A DNA stretch of 20,914 nucleotides from the NCBI GenBank assembly GCA_028865845.1, contig JAGWJK010000002.1:1-20914 (forward strand), read 5' to 3'. This DNA is from Rhizobiaceae bacterium (GTDB lineage Bacteria; Pseudomonadota; Alphaproteobacteria; Rhizobiales; Rhizobiaceae). The notes beneath the pieces are model-generated. The model did not search any database. It was given only the letters and a program-made list of their open reading frames with translations, and was not told where the DNA came from. Every line of letters starts with the position of its first letter. Position 1 is the first letter of the stretch. Shown here in pieces: positions 14,169 to 20,914 of this stretch. A program made the translations under genes and the position numbers.

Positions 14169-15191
14169 TTACTGAGACTTGTGAAGCTGGTGCACATTCT
14201 GGCTGTAGACGTCCATCGCCCCCGCCTCTTCGCTTGGGTTCAGTCCAGTCGCGACGACGGAAAGACGGAACCGGCCATCGAGATCGGGATCGAAGATCGC
14301 CCCAACGACAATTTCGGCATCGCTTTGCACTTCGTCACGAATGCGGCTCGCTGCCTCGTCCACTTCGAAGAGCGTCATATCCCGGCCGCCGGAGATCGAG
14401 ACGAGAACACCCTTGGCCCCCTTCATCGAAACATCGGCGAGCAATGGGTTCGCGATCGCGGCCTCCGCCGCCCGCATCGCTCGGCTGTCTCCGGTGGCTT
14501 CGCCCGTCCCCATCATCGCTCGTCCCATGCCGCGCATGACCGATCTGACGTCGGCAAAATCAAGGTTGATCAGGCCTTCCTTGACGATGAGATCGGTGAT
14601 GCAGCCGACGCCGGAGTAAAGCACGCGATCAGCGGTCAGAAAGGCATCGGCGAATGTGGTCTTGGCGTCGGCGATGCGAAATAAGTTCTGATTCGGAATA
14701 ACGATGACCGTGTCGGCTGCCTGGCGCAGCGCTTCGATGCCATGTTCCGCAATCTTCATGCGGCGATTGCCTTCGAAGGAAAATGGTTTCGTGACGACTC
14801 CGACGGTCAGAATGCCGGCTGCACGGGCCGCCTGCGCGATGATCGGCGCAGCACCCGTTCCTGTCCCGCCGCCCATGCCGGCGGTGACGAAACACATATG
14901 CGAACCGCTCAGATGATCCATGATTTCATCGATCGATTCCTCGGCAGCGGCGCGCCCGATCTCCGGCAACGCACCGGCGCCAAGACCCTCCGTGACATTC
15001 GCCCCAAGCTGGATGCGGCGCGACGCCTTGGATGTGGCGAGAACCTGGGCATCCGTGTTTGCCGCGATAAAGTCGACACCCGCCAGATTTTCCGCGATCA
15101 TGTTGTTGATCGCATTGCCGCCGCCGCCGCCAACGCCGACGACCGTGATGTTTGGCTTCAGGCCCGAGATACCGCTCTTGGCGTCCGTCAT
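14169..15191 (-). CDS. ftsZ2: Short FtsZ homologue (FtsZ2 type), tubulin-like GTPase without C-terminal tail
   Basis: 340 residues from the ATG at 15191, which has GGGAAGAGAG just upstream; an ATG at 15209 would add six residues. The GTPase domain shows [10 protein letters not shown] (18-27), the tubulin signature GGGTGTG (107-113), [10 protein letters not shown] and the catalytic T7 loop NLDFADV (209-215), so it should bind GTP and polymerise. The protein ends right after the globular core at HQLHKSQ. It lacks the long linker and the conserved C-terminal peptide that binds FtsA and ZipA-like partners. Rhizobiaceae are known to have a second, shorter FtsZ of about this size (FtsZ2 of Sinorhizobium meliloti) besides the main FtsZ in the dcw cluster, and no dcw genes occur here. 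Its job is unsettled; it could modulate the main Z-ring. Confidence 0.92.
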   Translation of the reverse strand: MTDAKSGISGLKPNITVVGVGGGGGNAINNMIAENLAGVDFIAANTDAQVLATSKASRRIQLGANVTEGLGAGALPEIGRAAAEESIDEIMDHLSGSHMCFVTAGMGGGTGTGAAPIIAQAARAAGILTVGVVTKPFSFEGNRRMKIAEHGIEALRQAADTVIVIPNQNLFRIADAKTTFADAFLTADRVLYSGVGCITDLIVKEGLINLDFADVRSVMRGMGRAMMGTGEATGDSRAMRAAEAAIANPLLADVSMKGAKGVLVSISGGRDMTLFEVDEAASRIRDEVQSDAEIVVGAIFDPDLDGRFRLSVVATGLNPSEEAGAMDVYSQNVHQLHKSQ

Positions 15192-15546
15192 CTTGCTCTC
15201 TTCCCTCATTCAGTGTGGTTGCACGTCTGTCGTCTTCAACGACGAATCGCGAGACACGCTACAAGCGTAACAAGGCGTAGCCGGGGCAAAAGAGGTCATA
15301 TCGCCGGAACTGGGGATTATCATCGCGCGTTTGGCCGACGGTGCAATATCGGCAGCAAGCCGACAAAGATGAATGAGGGTGAGAGCGCTCGGTTGCTCTG
15401 CGGCGGTTCACGCGCAATAGCGACTATAGCAAACGAACTTGAGGATTATTCTCCTGATCAACCGTGTCTCCGACATTCAACAGGCTGTCACATCCATGTC
15501 ATGAAATGCGCCGACACCTCGTGACAGACTAGGAGCGGGTACCCAG
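15192..15546. other. 355-bp divergent intergenic region between short ftsZ and the amino-acid decarboxylase gene
   Basis: No convincing gene is present. It must contain the leftward promoter of the short ftsZ and the rightward promoter of the decarboxylase. The right end carries a 7-bp inverted repeat close to the decarboxylase ribosome site (separate entry) and AGGAG at 15531-15535, 11 bases before the ATG. I could not assign promoter boxes reliably. Confidence 0.6.
15485..15527. repeat. Inverted repeat CTGTCAC...GTGACAG next to decarboxylase ribosome site
   Basis: Perfect 7-bp arms at 15485-15491 and 15521-15527 are separated by 29 bases. The right arm ends 3 bases before AGGAG. If transcribed, it could form a stem-loop beside the ribosome site; as DNA it could be a split operator. 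The function is not known. Confidence 0.35.
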
Positions 15547-17904
15547 ATGGACTATTTTCGACGTTTCAACTTTCTCTTCGCAACGCCAGCCTTCGACGCC
15601 GACGATCTGGAGGGCGCCCGCTACAACCAGATCGTCGCGGAGATCGAACGCTCCGGTTTCGAGGTCGTGCGCGCCCGCAATCTGGAAGACGCCGAGATCT
15701 CCGTTCAGACCGACGCGGCCATTGGCTGCATGCTGGTCGACTGGGGCAAAAAGGGGTTGGAGGGAAAAACGGCATCCCTTATCAACCTGATGCGCCGTCG
15801 GGGCCTGGAATTCCCGATTATCCTGTTGATCCGCCGCAAGCGCTTCGAGGACGTGCCGGTCGAAGTACTCGATTTCATCGACGGCTATGTTTTCCTGTCA
15901 GAAGAAACGCCCGCCTTCATCGCCAAAAGCCTTATCAGCCGGCTGAAGCAATATGCCGAGACGCTGAAGACGCCGTTCTTCGGCGCGCTGGTCGACTACG
16001 CCGAGGAGGGCAACCACCTCTGGACTTGCCCCGGACACAATGGCGGCATCTTCTATAGCCGCAGCCCGATCGGCCGCGTCTTCATGGAGCATCTCGGCGA
16101 AGCGGTGTTCCGCGACGATCTCGACAATTCCGTGCTCGACCTCGGCGATCTCCTGACCCACGAGGGACCGGCGCTTGCCGCACAGAAGGAAGCGGCCAAG
16201 ATCTTCGGTGCCGAAAAGACCTATTTCGTGCTGAACGGCACCTCGACCTCCAACAAGGTGGCGCTTTCCGCGCTCGTTACCGACGGCGATCTCGTGCTGT
16301 TCGACCGCAACAACCACAAGGCCGCGCATCACGGCGCCCTGATGATTTCCGGCGGCATTCCGGTCTATTTGCCGACTAGGCGCAATCCCTATGGCCTGAT
16401 CGGCCCCATGGATTTCGCGTCCATGGATGAGGACGCACTTCGCGAGCGCATCCGCACCCATCCGTTGGTAAAAGACCCGGAAGCCTACAAGAAGCCGCGG
16501 CCTTTCCGCGTCGCCGTGGTGGAGCAATGCACCTATGACGGCACCATTCACAATGCGGAAATGATCCTCAAGCGCATTGGCCATCTGTGCGACTACATCC
16601 TCTTCGACGAGGCGTGGGCGGGCTTCATGAAGTTTCATCCGCTCTATGCCGGGCGTTTTGCCATGGGCCTTGCCGATCTCGGACCTGACGCGCCGGGCAT
16701 CATTGCCACCCAATCCACCCATAAGCAGCTGGCAAGCTTCTCGCAGGCGTCGCAGATCCACATGAAGGATCGGCATATCACCGCCCAGAAACGTCGCGTG
16801 GAACATCGTCGCTTCAACGAAAGCTTCATGCAGCACGCCTCGACCTCACCTTTCTACCCGCTGTTCGCCTCGCTTGATGTCGGCGCGCAGATGATGAAGG
16901 GTCGCTCGGGCGAAGTGCTCTGGGACGATACGATCCGCCTCGGCATCGAGCTGCGCAAGAAGATCCGTGCCGTTCGCCGTGAATTCGAGGAAAAGGAAAA
17001 TCGGCCAGAGCGCCGCTGGTTCTTCGAGCCCTTCGTGCCGGAACGGGTGGCAATTCCGGATGTGTCGAGCCCTGGCGCCGCACATAACGTGCCGTGGGAA
17101 AGCATCGCAACCGACCAGCTCGCCACCAATCCCGCCTTCTGGCACCTGACGCCGGACGCTGCATGGCATGGCTTTGCGGGGATGGAGCCCGGCTTTGCCA
17201 TGACGGATCCGAACAAGCTCACGCTGCTCACCCCCGGCTTCGACCGGTCAACGGGAAAATACACCGAACATGGCATCCCGGCGCCGGTGGTCGCGCAATA
17301 TCTGCGCGAAAACCGCATCGTCGCGGAAAAGAACGACCTCAATTCGCTGCTGTTCCTTCTCACCCCCGGCGTCGAAGCGAGCAAGGCCGGTACCTTGATC
17401 AGCGGCCTCGTAGCCTTCAAGAAGCTGCATGACGACAATGCCCTGCTGGAAGAGGCTATCCCGGAGTTCTATCGACGCCGGCCGGGTCGCTATGCAGGCG
17501 TGCGGCTTCGCGATCTCTGCGCGGACATGCACAATTTCTTCCGTCAGGCCGATGTCAGCACGCTTCAAACAAAGCAATTTTCTGCCGAACACCTGCCGCC
17601 GATCGCTATGTCGCCCCATGATGCGGCACGCTGCCTGGTGCGCAACGATGTCGATTATCTGCCGATCGACGACATCGCCGGCCGCATCGCAACGACACCC
17701 TTCGTCGTCTATCCTCCGGGCATCGCGACGATAGTGCCTGGCGAACGCCTGACGGAACAGGCAAAACCCATGATCGACTATCTCAAGATGTTCGAAACCT
17801 GCTTCAACATCTTCCCGGGTTTTGAAGTGGAGATTCAGGGTCTCTATCGCGAAACCGATGCGTCGGGCCGCATTAGGCTCTATACCTACGTCGTCGCGGA
17901 ATAG
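15547..17904 (+). CDS. Orn/Lys/Arg decarboxylase, fold-type I PLP enzyme
   Basis: 785 residues, near the size of the E. coli acid-inducible and biosynthetic lysine/arginine decarboxylases (about 710-760). Residues 1-130 form the receiver-like N-terminal domain. The PLP domain opens with PFFGALVDYAEEGNHLWTCPGHNGG; LNGTSTSNK binds the cofactor phosphate, FDEAWAGF holds the ring-binding Asp, and Lys393 in STHKQLASFSQAS is the Schiff-base lysine. The C-terminal domain runs from about 560 to 785. It would convert lysine, arginine or ornithine to cadaverine, agmatine or putrescine in the cytoplasm; sequence alone does not tell which. The ATG has AGGAG 11 bases upstream. A GNAT gene follows after 22 bp, likely co-transcribed, so the amine may be acylated. 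This is a different family from the alanine-racemase-fold ornithine decarboxylases also found in rhizobia. Confidence 0.92.
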   Translation: MDYFRRFNFLFATPAFDADDLEGARYNQIVAEIERSGFEVVRARNLEDAEISVQTDAAIGCMLVDWGKKGLEGKTASLINLMRRRGLEFPIILLIRRKRFEDVPVEVLDFIDGYVFLSEETPAFIAKSLISRLKQYAETLKTPFFGALVDYAEEGNHLWTCPGHNGGIFYSRSPIGRVFMEHLGEAVFRDDLDNSVLDLGDLLTHEGPALAAQKEAAKIFGAEKTYFVLNGTSTSNKVALSALVTDGDLVLFDRNNHKAAHHGALMISGGIPVYLPTRRNPYGLIGPMDFASMDEDALRERIRTHPLVKDPEAYKKPRPFRVAVVEQCTYDGTIHNAEMILKRIGHLCDYILFDEAWAGFMKFHPLYAGRFAMGLADLGPDAPGIIATQSTHKQLASFSQASQIHMKDRHITAQKRRVEHRRFNESFMQHASTSPFYPLFASLDVGAQMMKGRSGEVLWDDTIRLGIELRKKIRAVRREFEEKENRPERRWFFEPFVPERVAIPDVSSPGAAHNVPWESIATDQLATNPAFWHLTPDAAWHGFAGMEPGFAMTDPNKLTLLTPGFDRSTGKYTEHGIPAPVVAQYLRENRIVAEKNDLNSLLFLLTPGVEASKAGTLISGLVAFKKLHDDNALLEEAIPEFYRRRPGRYAGVRLRDLCADMHNFFRQADVSTLQTKQFSAEHLPPIAMSPHDAARCLVRNDVDYLPIDDIAGRIATTPFVVYPPGIATIVPGERLTEQAKPMIDYLKMFETCFNIFPGFEVEIQGLYRETDASGRIRLYTYVVAE

Positions 17905-17926
17905 AGCGGGAAATTCAGGTTCAGGC

Positions 17927-18472
17927 ATGACGCAGGACAAGACAATCATGATTCGTCCGTCCCGAGAGGCGGACGTCGATGCCATGCTGGCGATTTATCG
18001 TCGCCATATTCGCCGCGGTGTCGAGGATGGGGTTGACGATAGCGATACGCCGCAGCCGGACGACCTGCGCGAACGGCGGAAGAATCTGAAAGACCGCCGC
18101 TTTCCGCATGTCGTTGCGCTCGACGGTGAAAAGGTGGTCGGCTATGCGTATGTAGTGCTGTTCCGCAAGCGCCCGGCCTATCGCTACACCGTCAAGCATT
18201 CGATCTATGTGCACCACGATCATGTCGGCCAGGGTATAGGAAGCCTGCTGATGCGCGGGCTTATCGATGCCTGCGCGGCGGCGGGCTTCCACCAGATGAT
18301 CGGCTATATCGACGCCGACAACACGGCCTCTCTCGCTTTGCACGAACGGTTCGGCTTCAATCGCGTCGGTCTTTTGCCGGCGGTTGCCTTTCGCTATGGC
18401 CGCTGGGCCGACACCGTGATGGTGCAGCGCTCGCTCGGTCCCGGCTCGACCATGTCGCCGCTTTCCCGCTGA
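17927..18472 (+). CDS. GNAT N-acetyltransferase, phosphinothricin acetyltransferase-like
   Basis: 181 residues from the ATG at 17927; an internal ATG at 17948, before IRPSREADVDAM, is also possible. The protein is a single GNAT domain: start strand IRPSREADV, VVGYAYVVLFRKRPAYRYTVKHSIYVHHDHVGQGIGSLLM with the acetyl-CoA pyrophosphate loop GQGIGS (101-106), and DADNTASLALHERFGF, the typical C-terminal core. The KHSIYVHHDHVGQGIG stretch is characteristic of the PAT/YncA group, whose members acetylate small amines such as phosphinothricin or methionine sulfoximine. It lies 22 bp after the decarboxylase with no terminator between them, suggesting one operon. I infer a polyamine or related amine as a possible substrate. 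Confidence 0.87.
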   Translation: MTQDKTIMIRPSREADVDAMLAIYRRHIRRGVEDGVDDSDTPQPDDLRERRKNLKDRRFPHVVALDGEKVVGYAYVVLFRKRPAYRYTVKHSIYVHHDHVGQGIGSLLMRGLIDACAAAGFHQMIGYIDADNTASLALHERFGFNRVGLLPAVAFRYGRWADTVMVQRSLGPGSTMSPLSR

Positions 18473-18495
18473 AGCCAAAAGCTTGGGAAAACATG

Positions 18496-18533
18496 TGCCT
18501 CGAGCTGAAATACGCCCGAGGCAGCTGCTTTTG
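18496..18533 (+). terminator. Probable terminator after the decarboxylase-GNAT operon
   Basis: TGCCTCG at 18496-18502 pairs with CGAGGCA at 18517-18523 across a 14-base loop, and GCTGCTTTTG follows with a short T-run. It is 24 bp past the GNAT stop. Confidence 0.5.
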
Positions 18534-18563
18534 CGACAGGCCGATCAGTGTGAGTTTTAAATT

Positions 18564-18599
18564 ATCCGCCGGTCAGCGGACGAGGCGACGACGGCGGAT
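18564..18599 (-). terminator. Possible terminator for the leftward tandem GNAT gene
   Basis: ATCCGCCG (18564-18571) and CGGCGGAT (18592-18599) form perfect 8-bp arms around a 20-base loop, 6 bp past the leftward stop codon. The minus strand continues AATTTAAAA, which is AT-rich but not a clean T-run. Confidence 0.4.
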
Positions 18600-18604
18600 G
18601 GCTC

Positions 18605-19447
18605 CTAGTTGAGCGCCTGCGTGGCGAGCCCGTATTGCTTTACAGCGCCGGCAAAAAATGGATCGCCTCTTACCATCTGCTGGACCTTGGAGACCTGTGC
18701 CAAGCCGCTATCGACGAAAACAGGTTCGAGACCGCTATCGGAAGGGCAGTCCACCCGAATGAATTCGCCGCCCAGATCCCTGACAAGATGACGGAAGACT
18801 TGCGTCGCCTGATCGGCATTCGAAGCGACCAGCGGACCTAGATGCAGCCCGCGGCCGAAGGGTCGCAAACATCCGAAAGCCTCGATCTCCCCTCCCTGGT
18901 CAAGGACGCTTATCCGTCTGGAAAAACTGAAAATATCCGTCAGAAGTGCTCGTCGGTCGAAACCCGTGGCAGCATCGGACAGCGTGGCCAATCGATCAAA
19001 ATCAGCAGTGGCGGCTTGTCGAATTTGATGCGGCCGATCCTGAGGGGCTTCCACATTCAGATGCCCCTGGTACTGATGCACGACGCCCACCGTCTTGAAC
19101 CCGAGCTTTTCATAAAGCGCGACGCCGGCGTCAGTGGCATTCAGCGCAATTGGTCTATCGCCAACCTGCTGGATCGCCCATTCCATAAGTCTTCGTCCCA
19201 AGCCTTTGCCCTGGTAAGCCGGCTTGACGATCATCAATCCGATCGTCGCGCGAGGCCCCTGAAGTGCCGTAAAAACCGACCCTATTATCTCACCGGCAGC
19301 GGTCTCCAGGACCGCACCGTCCGCCAGCCGATACATCTGCGCCCAATCTTCGAGACGGTGCGGCCATTTAAGTTCGGCAGACAACAGCTGGCATTTTGGA
19401 ACATCGATCGCCGTTATGGGACGCAGCGATATATCGGCGAATGACAC
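18605..19447 (-). CDS. GNAT family N-acetyltransferase with second C-terminal GNAT-like domain
   Basis: 280 residues starting at a GTG with GGAG 8 bases upstream. Residues 1-125 are a standard GNAT domain: LRPITAIDVPKCQ, GEIIGSVFTAL, then IVKPAYQGKGLGRRLMEWA with the acetyl-CoA loop QGKGLGRR (79-86), and NATDAGVALYEKLGFKTVG. Residues about 140-280 match the YitH/HolE type C-terminal domain (Acetyltransf_18): DFDRLATLSDAATGFDRRALL, ISVLDQGGEIEAFGCLRPFGRGLHLGPLVA and a C-terminal PFFAGAVKQYGLATQALN. In that second domain the cofactor loop is not conserved, so it probably shapes the substrate site. It is complete. The substrate is unknown; it may be a small amine or amino acid. It is 56 bp from the next leftward gene, so co-transcription is possible. 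Confidence 0.87.
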   Translation of the reverse strand: MSFADISLRPITAIDVPKCQLLSAELKWPHRLEDWAQMYRLADGAVLETAAGEIIGSVFTALQGPRATIGLMIVKPAYQGKGLGRRLMEWAIQQVGDRPIALNATDAGVALYEKLGFKTVGVVHQYQGHLNVEAPQDRPHQIRQAATADFDRLATLSDAATGFDRRALLTDIFSFSRRISVLDQGGEIEAFGCLRPFGRGLHLGPLVASNADQATQVFRHLVRDLGGEFIRVDCPSDSGLEPVFVDSGLAQVSKVQQMVRGDPFFAGAVKQYGLATQALN

Positions 19448-19503
19448 TCTACTATCTCCAAAATTTTACTCGAAACGAGCGCCCCCAGGCTGAATTGCAA
19501 GCC

Positions 19504-20166
19504 TCAGCTCGGCTGGTTATCCGGCATTCCGCGGCCAAAAATCGGGGTGATGTTTGATTTTTCGCTCGGAACCTGCCTCGCAGTCTCGGTCTGGCGCCTC
19601 CAAAATTCCTCCATTTCGCGAATTTTAGAAAGAAAGTCCCGGCGAGGATTATAGTAAGCGGGGCGCTCGGGCAGCGGCAGTTCGAACCGCTCGCAAATCT
19701 TTTCGACAAGATCCATCGTTCGCAGTCCGAGCCGCGCGAAACCGTCCTGCCGACGTTCAAACAGGTCTTTATAGTCCGGCGGGTCGATTTTGATCGATTC
19801 CAGTGCGTCCGTCAGATTGCGAAGCCTGTTCGGCATCCACCTTACTTCATCCGACAGTTCACGACCGAGGAAAGACCAGTTCACGTCCTTGGGAAGCAGC
19901 AGCGCCGGATCGTCGGTATGGAAGAAAAACGACGATGGATCGTCGACATCGACGTCGGGAAAGTCGTTAGCCGCGGAGTAACAGGCTCCGACCAGGTCGT
20001 CGAGCGAGAGTACCACACGCATGGCCAAATCGCGGGCTTCGTCACCGCTCGCTTTCTGTTGTTCGTTCTGTCGGGATAGCCGCATCCAGAGGATGGCAGC
20101 GACGGATACGGAACCGATTGTCGTTCCTGCAAGAAGCAGCGTGGCAGCAAATTCAAGTGGGCTCAT
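19504..20166 (-). CDS. Hypothetical membrane-anchored cytoplasmic protein
   Basis: 220 residues from the ATG at 20166, which has AAGGA 7 bases upstream; a longer in-frame start at 20226 lacks this and would put 20 residues before the membrane span. One hydrophobic segment (about 5-27) is followed by basic residues (RLSRQNEQQK), so the bulk probably faces the cytoplasm. That part is rich in Asp, Glu and Arg and predicted mainly helical (ARDLAMRVVLSLDDLVGACYSA, LGRELSDEVRWMPNRLRNLTDALESI, GLRTMDLVEKICERFELPLPERP). I do not recognise a family. It resembles small single-pass proteins annotated as hypothetical in Rhizobiales. No catalytic motif is visible. It is followed leftward by the tandem GNAT gene. 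Confidence 0.65.
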   Translation of the reverse strand: MSPLEFAATLLLAGTTIGSVSVAAILWMRLSRQNEQQKASGDEARDLAMRVVLSLDDLVGACYSAANDFPDVDVDDPSSFFFHTDDPALLLPKDVNWSFLGRELSDEVRWMPNRLRNLTDALESIKIDPPDYKDLFERRQDGFARLGLRTMDLVEKICERFELPLPERPAYYNPRRDFLSKIREMEEFWRRQTETARQVPSEKSNITPIFGRGMPDNQPS

Positions 20167-20312
20167 AAGATTTCCTTCTGAGACGGCAGGCTGCAATCGC
20201 GTCGATATGAGCACGATTCGATACAAGCGTAAAATGCCGCCGCTACGAATACATGAAACAGCCGGTGGAAATGCCTGCCGGGGGTATTAGTCTTGCGGAC
20301 CGCGATAACCGC

Positions 20313-20914
20313 TTAAGCGGCGTGGCTCCTGCCGTCATTCGTCGGCAGAGCGCGCGCGACTGCGCTCAGCAAGTCCGTCTGCGAGATCAACCCTAAAATA
20401 CGGTCGGAGTCGTCGACAATGATGACCGCATGTGTCTTTCCATTGGTCAGAAGCGGCAAAAGGTCGAACGCCCTGTCTTCGGCACGGGCAGTGGTCGCCT
20501 CGGACAACCGTCCATCCAGCGATCCCGTCGACAACGCCAGTTCACGCAAACCTACGGTTCCAATCAGTCTTCCGTCGGCTCCGCGCACCGGCAAGGTGCG
20601 GACGTTGTGGTTGAGAAGCAGCCACCGGGCCTGCTCTACCGTCCCGTCAGCGTCGATTGCGATGACGTCACGCGACATGATATCGGCGCATTTGATGTCC
20701 GCATGCGAACGCGCCACGGACTCGAATTCGACGCGCCGCAATATCTTCCCAAGATCGGCGCGATCGATGTCAAAGGTCTCGTTCAGCGCCGCAAGCGCAG
20801 CATCGATGTCGCCTTCGCTGAACCCGGTGCGGTTCGCCGACGGCGGATCGGCAGTGAGATGGGTGTTTGCAGCCGGTACGCTCACGTGCGGATAGTTATG
20901 CCGGGAAAGCTTAT
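20313..20914 (-). CDS. HPP-family protein, C-terminal CBS-domain part (cut by window edge)
   Basis: The leftward frame stays open through the right edge; a GTG at 20885 exists, but in-frame codons before it read KLSRHNYPH, which looks like the end of a preceding HPP membrane domain, so this is probably a truncated larger gene. The visible ~200 residues contain a linker (PPSANRTGFSEGDIDAALAALNETFDIDRADLG), then two CBS repeats: CADIMSRDVIAIDADGTVEQARWLLLNHNVRTLPVRGADGRLIGTVGLREL and ARAEDRAFDLLPLLTNGKTHAVIIVDDSDRILGLISQTDLL. CBS pairs bind adenosine nucleotides and regulate the attached domain. HPP membrane proteins with CBS tails are known in bacteria, and some HPP relatives act in nitrite transport. 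The CBS call is firm; the HPP link rests on the linker and edge residues. Confidence 0.8.
   Translation of the reverse strand, partial: KLSRHNYPHVSVPAANTHLTADPPSANRTGFSEGDIDAALAALNETFDIDRADLGKILRRVEFESVARSHADIKCADIMSRDVIAIDADGTVEQARWLLLNHNVRTLPVRGADGRLIGTVGLRELALSTGSLDGRLSEATTARAEDRAFDLLPLLTNGKTHAVIIVDDSDRILGLISQTDLLSAVARALPTNDGRSHAA

Noticed and set aside
15898..16836. 312-codon leftward frame inside the decarboxylase gene
   Set aside because: It is an antisense shadow; the plus-strand frame has a complete PLP decarboxylase domain set.
20021..20290. 89-codon rightward frame overlapping the start of the membrane-anchored protein
   Set aside because: It runs antisense to the better-supported leftward gene with a clear ribosome site and membrane segment.
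1..20914. tRNA, rRNA, CRISPR arrays, insertion sequences, integrase or attachment-site repeats
   Set aside because: I looked for repeat-spacer structure, transposase motifs and tRNA-like cloverleafs by eye and found none; a covariance-model scan was not possible.

Overview
The window reads as chromosome or large-replicon DNA of a Rhizobiales alphaproteobacterium, most likely Rhizobiaceae (Rhizobium/Agrobacterium/Sinorhizobium type). The support is the GC-rich coding, a BA14K-repeat protein, a short second FtsZ of the FtsZ2 kind, and an HPP/CBS protein. This is inferred from family content, not from a database match. Both window edges cut through genes: an Old Yellow Enzyme-type oxidoreductase on the left and an HPP/CBS protein on the right.

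Region 1 (1-9797) is a compact accessory catabolic-looking cluster. It encodes a partial NADH:flavin oxidoreductase, an IclR-family regulator, a DapA-family lyase/aldolase, a NodB-fold (imidase/deacetylase) hydrolase overlapping an SDR dehydrogenase, and a lambda-crystallin-type 3-hydroxyacyl-CoA dehydrogenase overlapping a COG3199/AcoX-type predicted NAD kinase. It ends with a translationally coupled pair related to the two half-subunits of glycine decarboxylase (GcvPA/GcvPB). No GcvT or GcvH accompanies the pair, and several signature positions of GcvPB are changed. Four of the intergenic regions (712-729, 2723-2740, 4602-4619, 6812-6829) carry one 18-bp palindromic motif, roughly TTCGnACA-NN-TGTnCGAA, with ACA-NN-TGT invariant. 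I infer that this is the operator of the embedded IclR protein and that it ties all the units into one regulon. The substrate is not identifiable from sequence. A cyclic amide or hydroxylated amino-acid-like compound, processed by hydrolysis, oxidation, lyase cleavage and PLP-dependent decarboxylation, is a hypothesis only. This is the part of the window most likely to be an undescribed system.

Region 2 (9890-14043) holds an ABCD/SbmA-like half-size ABC transporter with fused membrane and ATPase domains, followed by three small exported proteins: one BA14K protein with two repeats and two unrecognised proteins with signal peptides.

Region 3 (14169-18472) holds a short FtsZ lacking the C-terminal tail, divergent from a large fold-type I Orn/Lys/Arg decarboxylase. 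The decarboxylase is followed 22 bp later by a phosphinothricin-acetyltransferase-like GNAT, suggesting amine production followed by acylation.

Region 4 (18605-20914, all minus strand) holds a tandem-domain GNAT, an unrecognised membrane-anchored protein and the C-terminal CBS part of an HPP-family protein. I saw no tRNA, rRNA, CRISPR array, insertion sequence or integrase.
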